A stretch of 64,000 nt of DNA from Kineosporiaceae bacterium. Lineage in GTDB: Bacteria; Actinomycetota; Actinomycetes; Actinomycetales; Kineosporiaceae. Both the position numbers and the translations under genes were made by a program. Below the pieces are notes generated by a model, which made no database searches, was not told where the DNA came from, and saw only the letters and a list, made by a program, of their open reading frames with translations. Below, piece after piece: positions 35,368 through 44,219 of the stretch. The stretch is from positions 1-64,000 of the forward strand of contig JAEUJN010000012.1 in the NCBI GenBank assembly GCA_016794595.1, given 5' to 3'. Each line of letters opens with the position of its first letter. Within the stretch, counting starts at the first letter, position 1.

Positions 35368-35912
35368 GTGATCTCGATCCGTTCGGCCACCGGGAGGTCG
35401 CTGCCTCCCCCGGGGCGGTGGGTGGGCCCGGAGCCGCCGACCGGGGACGACGGAGGCTCGACGGGGCCGGCCTCCCCACCGTCCGGCATCTGATCTGGAC
35501 CTCGATCCGATTCCGGCTGGGCGCCGGCGCTGCCGTCGGCGGGCTGCGGCATCGCGTTCAGAACGGTGCGGACAGCCTCGGCGAGCTGGGTGACGATCGA
35601 GCCGACGCCGGCTGCGAGTTCCGGGCGGGTCCCGCGCACGACGTCCAGCACCTGGCAGATCGGGCACACCCGGCAGGACGGCGTGTCGAACGCCGTGGCA
35701 CCGCGATCGCCGCCCGCTTCGGCCTCCCGGTGCGCGGCAGCCACCGACTCGCGCAGCGACGCGACCAGCCGGGATGCCTCCTCTGCCAGGGCCCGCGCCG
35801 CAGCCCGCGCCTCCTCCCGTGCGCGCTCCCGGGCCAGGTCCTCCTCCGTTCGTCCGGTGCCGTCACCCGACGGGGAACCGGCCTGCTCATCGGTGAACCC
35901 CTCACGATCCAC
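35364..35912 (-). CDS. Conserved actinobacterial protein with CxxCxxC motif
   Basis: 182 residues. An N-terminal Glu/Arg/Ala-rich helix (about 20-65) leads to the cysteine cluster CRVCPICQVLDVVRGTRPEL (about 81-100), a helical stretch to ~120, and a Pro/Gly-rich disordered tail ending AERIEIT. The cysteines could bind zinc or another metal. Homologues in other actinobacteria occupy the same place between an ArsA-like ATPase and a ROK kinase. I do not know its function. It overlaps the ROK gene by 4 bp and follows the ATPase gene by 6 bp. Confidence 0.75.
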   Translation of the reverse strand: MDREGFTDEQAGSPSGDGTGRTEEDLARERAREEARAAARALAEEASRLVASLRESVAAAHREAEAGGDRGATAFDTPSCRVCPICQVLDVVRGTRPELAAGVGSIVTQLAEAVRTVLNAMPQPADGSAGAQPESDRGPDQMPDGGEAGPVEPPSSPVGGSGPTHRPGGGSDLPVAERIEIT

Positions 35913-35918
35913 GGTCGA

Positions 35919-37049
35919 TCACCCCCGCCACAGCGCCGGATCAGGCGCGAACCGGACGGTCAACGACCCCGATCCGGCGCCGTCGTCGAGCCGCGCACCG
36001 ACCACCCGGCACCGCCGCAGCGCGCTGGCCAGGGTGAGCACGCGGGTGTGCTCCCCGACCCGGACCACCAGTTCGTCCGCCAGCCGGGCGGCCTCCACCT
36101 CGCCGCGCGCCACGGCGGGCAGGCGCAGGGTGAGCTCGAAGTCGGGGCCGGCGGCGACGATCGCCATCGGCTCACCGGCCTCGTCCGTCGTCGGGGCCGG
36201 GTCGAGTGCCTCACCGGCGGCGGGGTGCGCGGCGAGCCAGGGGGCGACGCCGAGAGCAGGGCCCGGCGCGACCTGGGGCAGGTGACGTCGGGGCACGGGC
36301 ACGGGCAGGTCGGGCAGGGCACCCTGGGAGCCGTTCACCACGATCGTCTCGACCCGCAGTCCGTACAGGGACAACCGGGGCAGGGCCCGCACCACCCGGC
36401 GAACAGCCGTCGGCTCGGCAGAGGTGACCACCCGGATCGTCGTGGCCGGGCCGACCAATCCCTGCGAGAGGGCCGACAACCGGGCGATCGCCTCGTCCAC
36501 GGCGTTGACCAGGGGATCGACGGGCAGGGTCATCGCCCGGTCGACCCGGCGCCCGACGGTCATCATGTGGCGGGCGCAGGTGAGCACGGCGTCCAGGCCC
36601 CCGAACAGCCGCAGGGCAGCGGCGAGCGGGCCCAGATCGACGACCACCAGGTCCCACGGTTCGGTGAGCACCCCCGCCAGCTCGATCAGGACCGCCAGCT
36701 CCTCCACCCCGGGGACCCGCCCCGCCAGGTCCGGCGGGAGGGGGTCCAGCCCGAGCTGATCGAGCATGCCGGTGGAGTACCCCCGGGTGAGCAACTCGGC
36801 CACGGCCGAGCGGCCTCCCGGCACGCGGACGGCGAACGGCAACTCGTCGCCGAGCCCATCACTCGGTTCACCACTCGGTTCACGATCCGGGCCGCCGTGG
36901 GAGGTCACGCCGAGGACGTCGCCCAAGGACTCGGCGTCCAGGGTCACCAACACCACCCGCTGCCCGGACCGCGCGGCGCGCTGAGCGGTGGCTGCGGCAA
37001 CGGTGGTGGTCCCCGAACCCCCTGCGCCGGTGAGGAACAGCAGGCGCAA
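35919..37049 (-). CDS. ArsA/MinD-like P-loop protein with degenerate Walker A
   Basis: 376 residues of the ArsA/GET3 family. The N-terminal loop reads LLFLTGAGGSGTTTVAAATA (residues ~3-22): the deviant Walker A GKGGxGKTT is recognisable but both lysines are replaced (Ala and Thr), so ATP hydrolysis may be weak or absent. DLVVVDLGPLAAALRLF and VVTSAEPTAVRRV correspond to switch and adenine-site regions. No arsenite or TMD-binding Cys signature is seen. Homologous in place to Rv2184c, next to the SRPBCC gene (Rv2185c). Role unknown. Confidence 0.85.
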   Translation of the reverse strand: MRLLFLTGAGGSGTTTVAAATAQRAARSGQRVVLVTLDAESLGDVLGVTSHGGPDREPSGEPSDGLGDELPFAVRVPGGRSAVAELLTRGYSTGMLDQLGLDPLPPDLAGRVPGVEELAVLIELAGVLTEPWDLVVVDLGPLAAALRLFGGLDAVLTCARHMMTVGRRVDRAMTLPVDPLVNAVDEAIARLSALSQGLVGPATTIRVVTSAEPTAVRRVVRALPRLSLYGLRVETIVVNGSQGALPDLPVPVPRRHLPQVAPGPALGVAPWLAAHPAAGEALDPAPTTDEAGEPMAIVAAGPDFELTLRLPAVARGEVEAARLADELVVRVGEHTRVLTLASALRRCRVVGARLDDGAGSGSLTVRFAPDPALWRG

Positions 37050-37052
37050 GGC

Positions 37053-37496
37053 TTATCCCTCGACCCGCTTCTTCAGCGACCCCAGCGCGGTGTCGATGAT
37101 CGCCTTCTCGGCCTTGCGGCGCAGCATGCCGAGCATCGGCATGCGCAGCTCGACGGCGAGCCGATACGTGACCTCGGTTCCCCCGGATGCGGCGCGCAAC
37201 CGGTAGGAACCGTCCATGGCCTTGAGCATCCCTGCCTGGACCAGATTCCAGGACACGGTGCCCGTCCCGTCCTCGGTCACGTCCCAGGTATAGGCCAGGG
37301 TGTACGTGTCCTTGATCGCCCCCGCATCGAGGGTGAACCGCACCTGCTCGGCCCAACCACCCTCGTCCTCGGAGAGGATCTCGGCGTTGCGCACCTCGCC
37401 GGTCCACTCCGGATAGGCCTCGAAGTCGGCGATGACATCCAGGACCTCGGCCGGATCAGCGCCGACCACGATGCTCGACTCCGTACTGTCGGCCAT
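37053..37496 (-). CDS. SRPBCC family (polyketide cyclase-like) protein
   Basis: 147 residues with the START-like helix-grip fold: SIVVGADPAEVLDVIADFEAYPEWTGEVRNAEIL, alternating strands to WNLVQAGMLKAMDGSYRL, and a C-terminal long helix KAEKAIIDTALGSLKKRVEG. Such proteins bind lipids or hydrophobic ligands, or act as cyclases. This subgroup matches Rv2185c (TB16.3) by position and size. It is the first of the tightly spaced series SRPBCC, ArsA-like, CxxCxxC protein, ROK, ROK. Ligand unknown. Confidence 0.88.
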   Translation of the reverse strand: MADSTESSIVVGADPAEVLDVIADFEAYPEWTGEVRNAEILSEDEGGWAEQVRFTLDAGAIKDTYTLAYTWDVTEDGTGTVSWNLVQAGMLKAMDGSYRLRAASGGTEVTYRLAVELRMPMLGMLRRKAEKAIIDTALGSLKKRVEG

Positions 37497-37528
37497 GGTG
37501 TTGCCCTCCTGATTCGGCTGCTCGCAGG

Positions 37529-38002
37529 CTACCCGGAGAGCACCAGGCCCAGCAGCCACATGCAGGCGAGCACCACTGTCAGGCCGATGGCGACCCCCCC
37601 GATCGCGAGTGCCGCCCGGCGCGCAGGCGCCCGGGTCAGCCCTGTCAGGCCGTTCATCCTCCCCGCGGACGCGGCGGCCTCCTCTACGGCCAGACGGGTG
37701 ACCAGCTCGTCGATCACCTGCTCGGGCACCGTGCCGCCGACCAGGCCGGCGCCCGCTGCGATGTCCGGGGAGGGCCGCTGCGCGGGGGTGAGCGGGGGGT
37801 GGTCCTGAGTGGGCGCCATCGGCGCCGGGGCGGCCTCCACGAACACGGACGGGTCCGGCTGCCGTCCGCCACCGGGTGTCGGGCCGAGGGACGGCTCGGC
37901 GTGTCGGCCAGGATGTGACCGGGTGAACGGTCGATGGCACATGCCACACCACGTGGCGTCGGGGTCCCGACGCGCCCCACAGGCCGGGCAACGAGAGCTC
38001 AC
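37529..38002 (-). CDS. Zinc-ribbon membrane protein
   Basis: 157 residues from GTG 38002. An N-terminal zinc ribbon SSRCPACGARRDPDATWCGMCHRPF (two CxxC pairs) is followed by a Pro-rich linker, a helical segment around PEQVIDELVTRLAVEEAAA, and one C-terminal span (ALAIGGVAIGLTVVLACMWLLGLVL). The N-terminus would be cytoplasmic. The zinc ribbon may mediate protein contacts. Divergent from the large GAF protein, 135 bp away, and 32 bp upstream of the SRPBCC gene. Function unknown. Confidence 0.72.
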   Translation of the reverse strand: MSSRCPACGARRDPDATWCGMCHRPFTRSHPGRHAEPSLGPTPGGGRQPDPSVFVEAAPAPMAPTQDHPPLTPAQRPSPDIAAGAGLVGGTVPEQVIDELVTRLAVEEAAASAGRMNGLTGLTRAPARRAALAIGGVAIGLTVVLACMWLLGLVLSG

Positions 38003-38137
38003 GGCTGGGCCATCGACCCCCTCGAGGCCCCTCTTGAGCCCCCGCAGCACCGGTGGACGGGTCCTCGCAGGCGGGCCCACGGAGGGGACGGGGGGTGCAA
38101 TGATTCACCGCAATGAGGAAGGGAGAGGTGCTGGACC

Positions 38138-41100
38138 GTGGCTCGTCTGCTCGTCATCTCCCGCTCGATGGCACTCGCCATGCGCCTCGCCGACGTCCAT
38201 GAGGTGCTCGAACACCCGGTGGAGGCGATCGATGACCTCTCCCGTCACTCGGACATCGACGCGGTGGTTCTGGACGTCGGCGAACCGCACGCCGCGATCC
38301 AGGCGCTCGACCGGCTGAGGGCCTCCGGCGACACCTCCCCCGTCCTGATCGTCTCGGGGTACCAACCTGCCTGGGCAAGCCTGGTCTCGGTCGACCTGCC
38401 GGACGTGGTCGTGGTCCCGTTGCCGATCACCCGAGCCGCCCTGCTCGACGGGGTGAACGAACTCATCGGACGCCGCCCGGCCCCCCGGACGGCACGCGCA
38501 GGCGGATCGATGCCCGCCCCGGCACCGGTGGGCTGGCGTGAGCCGCCGACCTGGACCCAGGGCGCACCCTCCCCGACCCGAGCCAGCGGCCCGGACACCG
38601 ACCGGCCGCCAGGCTGGGGCGAGCTGGCATCCTGGGCCCAACCGGCCCCGCCGGCCACCGCCGAGCCCGCGCCGGCTGCCGCCACGGTGGCCGCGCCGGT
38701 CTCCCCGGCCCCGTTCTCGGCCTTCACCCCGCCCTCGATCCTCCCGGTTGGACGATCCTCGGACGAGGACCGGAACAGGTTCGCGGACAACGGCTCCAGG
38801 GAGGTCCGCGGCTGGGAGCTCCCGCAGTTCCGGGGCGAGAACCCCACCCTCACCCAGGGCGCGGACCGCGACGCGGACGACGGCCTCGACGAGGTGCCCC
38901 TGCCGGTCGAGGAGATCGGCGAGGAGCTCGGCGCCCCGGCGGACCTCGACCCCGAGGCCCGGGCCATCGACCCGGACGAGGACCGCGAGGACCAGCTCGA
39001 CGCACCGGACCCGGACAGATCGGACCCGGGCGGACCGGATCTGGAGTGGCTGCGGCTGCTCGCGCCGCCCGCCGAGGACTCGCCCGCAGGCCGGCCCGAC
39101 CTGGGGACCGTCGACCCGCCGATCCTCGATGCACCGACCGACCTGCCCTCGGAACGAGGTGGTATCCACCGCTCACCGGAGGTCGACCGGACCGGCGTCC
39201 GGCAGATCCCGGTGCGCGAGCCCGAGCCGGTCCCCCTGCGGATCCCTGCGGCCTTCGGCGGGCCCGGCCCGTCGGCCCTGAGCACGGAGTCAGCGACCGG
39301 TGAGTCGGCGACCCCCGAACACGCGAGCATGGAGTCGCCGGCCCCACCCGTCGGCGAGCAGGCCGATGGCTCGGGGTTCTTCGGGGAGCAGGCCCGCGGT
39401 TTCACCGAGCCCGGTGCCCACCGGCGACGGCGGGGCGGGTCCTTCCTCACCTCGTGGCTGCGCCGGGGCGAGCGCCCCGCCGAGAACGGGAGCCCGTTCG
39501 AGCAGCCCGTCGCTCCTGCACCCTCGGCGATCGAGGACGACCTCCTCCCGCCCGACGGTCAGCCCGATCCTGATGCGGCGTCCGGCGGGCTCTGGGTTGC
39601 CCCGGCGTTCGAGCCTGCGACGTTCCCGGTGGCCCGCGAGCTGCCGCCGTTCGGGAGCGTCGAGCCTGCGGTGGCGATCCCGGATGAGCCCCTGCAGCCG
39701 CCCCGGGGCCAGCCCCCGCACGGTCGGAGCCTGGTCAGCGAACCACCGCTCGGGGCGCCACCCGTGGTCGCGGCCGATCGCCACGTGCCGATCACCCCGG
39801 TCGTCGACCGGCGGATGGTCGAGACGGGGCTGGTGCAACCCCCTCCGCTGCCACTGACCCCGCCGCCCCTGCCGTGGCCCACCGGGACGGGGTCGGTCGA
39901 GGACGCAGCAGACACCGCGGGCCCCACGGAAACCTCAGCCCCCACGGAAACCTCAGCCCCCCGGGAGCCCGCCAACCCCGAGGATCCCGGTCACCCGTCC
40001 ACGGACGACGCCCTCCCCGACAGGGGCGTCGGCGGGGAGGGCGGACGGGCGCAGGGCGGCGGGGACGGGTCCCCGGCCTCCCCTCCCACACCCGCGACAT
40101 CGTCACCGTCACCAGCATCGTCACCGGCACCGGCACCGGCCATGACCCTCGGACCGGTGGATACCCGGTCACTGATCCTTCCCTACGTCGGCCCGGAGGG
40201 TCCCCGGCAGGCGGCGAGCCGACGAGACGAATGGTCGTCGCAGAACTTCGACTGGTGGCGGGCCGAGCCGCAGTCCGACAGCGACGTCGTCGGGGCTGCG
40301 GTCGACACCGCGCCCGACCCCGCCGTCGACGAGAGCCCTCCCGCCGACCCCGTCCAGGGCCCCTACCACGGGGAGCACCCCGGCACGGGCATGACCTCCG
40401 GTGAGGTGGACCTCGACGCGACGGACGACGCCGCCTGGACAAGGTCTTCCGTGCCCGAACCACTCCCGGCCACGGTGTCGGACGTGACCGGCGAGGGCAC
40501 CCGGGAACAGGACGTCGCCGCTCCCCCGGTGCACGCCGCCGGGATGATCGACAACCGGTCCGGCGACCAGCTCGACCATGCCACGGACGGAGTCCCTCAC
40601 GGGGCTGACGAGGATACCGAGCAGGCCCACGACGGCTTCCTCGGTCCGGAGCAGGACGCGGTGGGCGTCGCCGTGGCGGCGTCCCCCGAGGCCACGGAGC
40701 CCGACGCCACGGATCCGGACGTCACGGATCCGGACGCCACGGATCCGGTCGGCGACCGGACCGAGCCGGCGGCTGCGATCGACCCGCCCGCTCGGGTGAG
40801 CGTCCCGGAGCCGCAGGAGGAGCCGGTCTCGGCGGCCGACGACCTCTCGCTCGCCGACGACCAGCCCGAGGACGACGATCCTCGGGAACCGCAGGACGAA
40901 CCCGAGAGCCTGGACGACGGCCCGTCGGTCGATCTGCGCAGTGACCCGCCGCTCCCCAGTGGACCGGCCGCGCCGACGGTGACCTTGCCGGTGCTCGGCA
41001 CGGTGGCCGCCACGCGCACGGTGCCTGCCCCCGCCAGGACCACCCGGGTCACCCCCCTGTCCCCGGTGGTCCCCGCGGCGAGCGCCTCGCTGGTCAATCT

Positions 41101-41602
41101 CGTCGCCCAGCTGACCGAACGATCCGGTGATCTCTTCGGCGTTGCGGACACCGCCCAGGCGCTGGCCGACGAGATCGTCGAGCGGGCCGAGGCCGACGCC
41201 GCCGCAGTGCTGGTGCCGGACGGCGGGGTGTGGCGGGTCAGCGGCGGGGTCGGACTGCGCCCGCTGGAGCGCCGTCTGGTCCTGGACGCCTCACACTGGC
41301 TGATCTCCGAGATCGCCATGGGCGGGCGAGCACTGCTGATCGAGGACACCGACGTCCTTCGCCCCAAGCTGGCCGGCGCCCCGCTCGCAGCGTGGCGGCA
41401 CCTGCTCGCGGTTCCCGTCCCCGGGGTGCGGGCAGCCGTCGTCCTGGCGAGGGGTTACGAAGCCGGTCAGTTCGGCGAGCCGGACCTGAACGCCGTGGTC
41501 GAGCCGATCCGCGACGGCGCTGCGCTGCTCCAGACCGCGCTGCAGATCCGCAGGCTGGCCAGAGTGCTGGCACCACTGCGCGAAGTCGATTCGTCGCACT
41601 GA
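38138..41602 (+). CDS. Giant pseudo-receiver / GAF-like protein with ~850-residue disordered linker
   Basis: 1154 residues. Residues 1-~112 have a receiver-like alternation (RLLVISRSM, DAVVLDVGEP, SPVLIVSGY, DVVVVPLPITRAALLDGV) but lack the acidic pair and the conserved Lys, so it is a degenerate receiver. Residues ~115-980 are almost entirely Pro/Asp/Glu/Ala/Ser-rich with ATDPDATDP-type repeats and should be disordered. The last ~170 (SLVNLVAQLTERSGDLFGVADTAQALADEIVERAEADAAAVLV onward) form a GAF-like domain. GTG has GGAGAGG 9 nt upstream. The histidine kinase and regulator lie downstream, so a scaffold or sensor role is inferred. Confidence 0.72.
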   Translation: MARLLVISRSMALAMRLADVHEVLEHPVEAIDDLSRHSDIDAVVLDVGEPHAAIQALDRLRASGDTSPVLIVSGYQPAWASLVSVDLPDVVVVPLPITRAALLDGVNELIGRRPAPRTARAGGSMPAPAPVGWREPPTWTQGAPSPTRASGPDTDRPPGWGELASWAQPAPPATAEPAPAAATVAAPVSPAPFSAFTPPSILPVGRSSDEDRNRFADNGSREVRGWELPQFRGENPTLTQGADRDADDGLDEVPLPVEEIGEELGAPADLDPEARAIDPDEDREDQLDAPDPDRSDPGGPDLEWLRLLAPPAEDSPAGRPDLGTVDPPILDAPTDLPSERGGIHRSPEVDRTGVRQIPVREPEPVPLRIPAAFGGPGPSALSTESATGESATPEHASMESPAPPVGEQADGSGFFGEQARGFTEPGAHRRRRGGSFLTSWLRRGERPAENGSPFEQPVAPAPSAIEDDLLPPDGQPDPDAASGGLWVAPAFEPATFPVARELPPFGSVEPAVAIPDEPLQPPRGQPPHGRSLVSEPPLGAPPVVAADRHVPITPVVDRRMVETGLVQPPPLPLTPPPLPWPTGTGSVEDAADTAGPTETSAPTETSAPREPANPEDPGHPSTDDALPDRGVGGEGGRAQGGGDGSPASPPTPATSSPSPASSPAPAPAMTLGPVDTRSLILPYVGPEGPRQAASRRDEWSSQNFDWWRAEPQSDSDVVGAAVDTAPDPAVDESPPADPVQGPYHGEHPGTGMTSGEVDLDATDDAAWTRSSVPEPLPATVSDVTGEGTREQDVAAPPVHAAGMIDNRSGDQLDHATDGVPHGADEDTEQAHDGFLGPEQDAVGVAVAASPEATEPDATDPDVTDPDATDPVGDRTEPAAAIDPPARVSVPEPQEEPVSAADDLSLADDQPEDDDPREPQDEPESLDDGPSVDLRSDPPLPSGPAAPTVTLPVLGTVAATRTVPAPARTTRVTPLSPVVPAASASLVNLVAQLTERSGDLFGVADTAQALADEIVERAEADAAAVLVPDGGVWRVSGGVGLRPLERRLVLDASHWLISEIAMGGRALLIEDTDVLRPKLAGAPLAAWRHLLAVPVPGVRAAVVLARGYEAGQFGEPDLNAVVEPIRDGAALLQTALQIRRLARVLAPLREVDSSH

Positions 41603-41612
41603 GTATCCAAAA

Positions 41613-41631
41613 CCACCCCTTCGGCGGGTGG
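41613..41631 (+). terminator. Short hairpin between GAF protein and kinase genes
   Basis: A 6-bp stem CCACCC/GGGTGG with a 7-nt loop (41613-41618, 41626-41631), 11 bp after the stop. It could attenuate rather than end transcription. Confidence 0.35.
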
Positions 41632-41651
41632 GGTGTGGCAGATTGACCCGT

Positions 41652-43280
41652 GTGTGGGTGACGCCCGGGCGCATCGGCGCCCCGTCCTGGGCAACCGTCG
41701 GACGCGCGCTCGCCATCGCCTACGGATCGGTGATCACGGCGGTGGCCGGCCAGCCCGGGCACGCCGTCGCGCTGGCACTGCTCTTCGTCCCGGTGGCCCT
41801 GGTCGGCCGGGCGACCACCTCGGCGCAGCGCCTGCCCTTCTGCCCGGTTGCCGAGGCCTTCGCGGCGGCCGTCCTGGTCTCCGCACTCGCACCCGCCGGG
41901 GCCGCCTTCGTGCCCTACCTCCTGCTGCCCTTGATCCGTGCCGGATATCAGGGCGGACTTCGCCGGGCGGCGCAGGCGTTCGGGGCGGCGGCGGGCACCC
42001 TGGCACTGATCGAGCTCGCCCTGCGCCCGGGACTGGCAGGGGGCGGCACCGCGCTGACCCGGCCGTTGGCCTGGTTGCCGCTGCTCGCGGCGGCCGGCGC
42101 GACGTCCGCCTGGGCCCGCCGGGTGATGCGCGTCGAGCGACCGCAGGTCGAACCGGCCTACGCCGACGCGCACCGGCTGCTCTCGGAGCTGAACCTGGTC
42201 GCCCGCCATCTGAGCCTGGGCCTGGACCCGCACACGTTGGCCACGGCCCTGGTGGAGGAACTCCAGGGACTGGCCGTCGGCGCCCGCGCCACCGTTCTGG
42301 TGCGCTCGGCGGCCGGGCGGTTCGTGCCGGTGGTGGGCGACCCACCCAACCCCCTGACCGAATCGGTGGTGCTGGACACCTGGGTCGCGGCCGATCTGGT
42401 GCGGCGCGGGCGCAGCGGCGTGACCGTGCTCGGGCTACCCGTCCTGATGGGTGAGCGGGTGGTGGGGGTCGTCGTCCTCGCAGATGCCACCGGGGCGCAG
42501 TCGCTGGACGACGAGTCCGTGGAAGCGTGCCGGGCGGCGATCGCCCAGGCCGGCCCACGGCTCGCATCGGCGCTGCTGTTCGACGACGTCCGCCGCCTGG
42601 CCACGGTCGACGAGCGACACCGGCTGGCGCGCGAGATCCACGACGGCATCGCGCAGGACATGGCCTCGGTCGGGTACCAGATCGACGACATCGGCAGCGA
42701 CGCACCACCCGAGGTCGCCGCCCGCCTGCACTCCCTGCGCGAGTACCTGACCACGCTGGTCGCCGAGTTGCGGCTCAGCATCTTCGATCTGCGGGCGGGC
42801 GTCGACGAGACCGTCGGCCTGGCCCGCTCACTGTCCGACTACGTCCAGCGGGTGGCGACCCAGGCCGGGCTGGCGGTCCACCTGTCCACCGAGGAGTCCC
42901 CGCATCGCCTTCCCCTGGCCACCGAGGTCGAACTGCTGCGCATCGTGCAAGAGGCGGTGACCAACGTCCGGCGGCATGCCGCTGCCGGCAACCTGTGGCT
43001 CAGCGTCCTGGTCGACCCCCCACGGGCGCGCGTGATCGTGGCGGACGACGGCCGCGGCCTGGCTGCCCCCCGTCCGGACAGCATGGGGATCACCGGCATG
43101 AAGGAGCGGGCCACCCGGATCGGGGCGAGCCTGACCGTTCGCCCCCGGGTCGACGGCGACCCTGGGCCCGCCGGGGAGGAGTCGCCCCGGGGAACCGTGG
43201 TGGACATCCAGTTGGAGCCCAGCCGATCAACTACACGGAGTAATGTTGCGATCACACCTACGAGAGGTTCTGGCACATGA
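41652..43280 (+). CDS. NarL-type sensor histidine kinase with GAF domain
   Basis: About 542 residues. N-terminal membrane region of five or six spans (to about residue 155), then a GAF-like domain (about 175-310, LSELNLVARHLSLGLDPHTLATALVEEL onward), a HisKA_3 dimerisation helix with phospho-acceptor His330 in HRLAREIHDGIAQDMASVGYQ, and an HATPase_c domain with EAVTNVRRHAAAGN and VADDGRGL. The receptor end resembles membrane sensors of redox or small hydrophobic ligands; the ligand is unknown. The response regulator begins 43 bp downstream. GTG 41652 is the most likely start. Confidence 0.88.
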   Translation: MWVTPGRIGAPSWATVGRALAIAYGSVITAVAGQPGHAVALALLFVPVALVGRATTSAQRLPFCPVAEAFAAAVLVSALAPAGAAFVPYLLLPLIRAGYQGGLRRAAQAFGAAAGTLALIELALRPGLAGGGTALTRPLAWLPLLAAAGATSAWARRVMRVERPQVEPAYADAHRLLSELNLVARHLSLGLDPHTLATALVEELQGLAVGARATVLVRSAAGRFVPVVGDPPNPLTESVVLDTWVAADLVRRGRSGVTVLGLPVLMGERVVGVVVLADATGAQSLDDESVEACRAAIAQAGPRLASALLFDDVRRLATVDERHRLAREIHDGIAQDMASVGYQIDDIGSDAPPEVAARLHSLREYLTTLVAELRLSIFDLRAGVDETVGLARSLSDYVQRVATQAGLAVHLSTEESPHRLPLATEVELLRIVQEAVTNVRRHAAAGNLWLSVLVDPPRARVIVADDGRGLAAPRPDSMGITGMKERATRIGASLTVRPRVDGDPGPAGEESPRGTVVDIQLEPSRSTTRSNVAITPTRGSGT

Positions 43281-43323
43281 CAGAGTCGCCGCGCCCGGCC
43301 CGCCACCACAGAGGGGAGGCATC

Positions 43324-43980
43324 GTGACGGGGGTGCAGGAGCAACAGATCACCGTTCTCCTCGTGGATGATCACCAACTCATCCGCGAGGGTCTGCGCCG
43401 GGCGTTCGACCGCGCGGGCGACGTCGAGGTGGTCGGTGAGGCCGCAACGGTGGCGGAGGCCGTCGATGCCCTCCACCGGCTCTCGCCCGACGTCCTGGTC
43501 ACCGACGTGAAGCTGCCGGACGGAGACGGCATCGTGCTCGCGGAGAAGGCCCGCAAGTCCTCCCCCGCGCTGGGTGTGGTGGTGCTCACCATGTACGCCG
43601 GGGATGACAAGCTGTTCGCCGCCCTGGATGCCGGTGCCTCGGCGTTCGTGGGCAAGGACGCACCGGCCGAGGAAGTGGTGGCGGCAGCCCGGCACGCGGC
43701 AGCCAACCCGCGCGCCTTCACCGCGCGCGACCTGGCGGACGCCATGCAACGACGGATGAACGCCCCCACCGGGCCCAAGCTGTCCCCGCGCGAGCGCGAG
43801 GTGCTCGATCTTCTGGTGGACGGTCTGGCCATCTCCCAGATCGCGCGCCGGCTCTACATCAGCGAGTCCACGGCCAAGACCCACGTGGCGAACATCTACG
43901 AGAAGCTGGGCGCCGGCAACCGGGCGCAGGCGGTGATGGCCGCCGTCCGGCTCGGACTGGTGGAGAGGCAGAACGAGTGA
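43324..43980 (+). CDS. LuxR/NarL-type response regulator
   Basis: 218 residues. Receiver domain (about 8-125) with VLLVDDHQLIREGL (acidic pair), phospho-acceptor Asp in DVLVTDVKLPDGDG, switch Thr in VVVLTMY and Lys in FVGKDAPAEEV. A C-terminal LuxR helix-turn-helix follows (LSPREREVLDLLVDGLAISQIARRLYISESTAKTHVANIYEKL). It is the cognate partner of the kinase just upstream. GTG 43324 has a GGGGAGGC ribosome site. Its stop shares a base with the ATG of the Flp-pilin gene, which suggests that pilin output is tied to this regulator. Confidence 0.94.
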   Translation: MTGVQEQQITVLLVDDHQLIREGLRRAFDRAGDVEVVGEAATVAEAVDALHRLSPDVLVTDVKLPDGDGIVLAEKARKSSPALGVVVLTMYAGDDKLFAALDAGASAFVGKDAPAEEVVAAARHAAANPRAFTARDLADAMQRRMNAPTGPKLSPREREVLDLLVDGLAISQIARRLYISESTAKTHVANIYEKLGAGNRAQAVMAAVRLGLVERQNE

Positions 43981-44120
43981 TGCCTGCCCGCCTGCGCTCA
44001 CGAACCGAGGACGACGGAGCCTCGGCGGTGGAGTACGGCCTCCTGGTGGCGGCGATCGCGGCGGTGGTGATCGGGGTGGTGATCGGGCTGTCCTCGATCG
44101 CCCGCACGGCGGTCGGCTGA
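43980..44120 (+). CDS. Flp-type pilin, 46 residues
   Basis: A small protein reading MPARLRSRTEDDGASAVEYG then a ~22-residue hydrophobic helix LLVAAIAAVVIGVVIGLSS and IARTAVG. GASAVEYGLL matches the prepilin site of Flp/Fap pilins: cleavage after Gly, Glu at mature +5 and adjacent Tyr. Such pilins polymerise into Tad pili after processing by a TadV/CpaA-type peptidase. No tad assembly gene is in the window. Its ATG overlaps the response-regulator stop (TGATG), so translation is probably coupled. High confidence in the family, none in function. Confidence 0.85.
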   Translation: MPARLRSRTEDDGASAVEYGLLVAAIAAVVIGVVIGLSSIARTAVG

Positions 44121-44206
44121 CCCGTCGAGGCGGCAGCCGCGAGTAGCCCCGCACCCCCGGCTCCCGGGTGTGCCTCACCCGCACCGTGAACCCCCACCGC
44201 GCGCCC

Positions 44207-44212
44207 TAGGCT
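44207..44212 (+). promoter_or_regulatory. -10 TAGGCT of leaderless promoter (GT-C gene)
   Basis: TAGGCT ends 7 nt before the GTG at 44220. It lies in the 99-bp gap after the pilin gene. Confidence 0.55.
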
Positions 44213-44219
44213 GACGCCC

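Noticed and set aside
43241-43270. A promoter TAATGT in front of the response regulator gene
   Set aside because: The hexamer lies inside the 3' end of the kinase gene and no -35 at proper spacing was found; cotranscription with the kinase is simpler.
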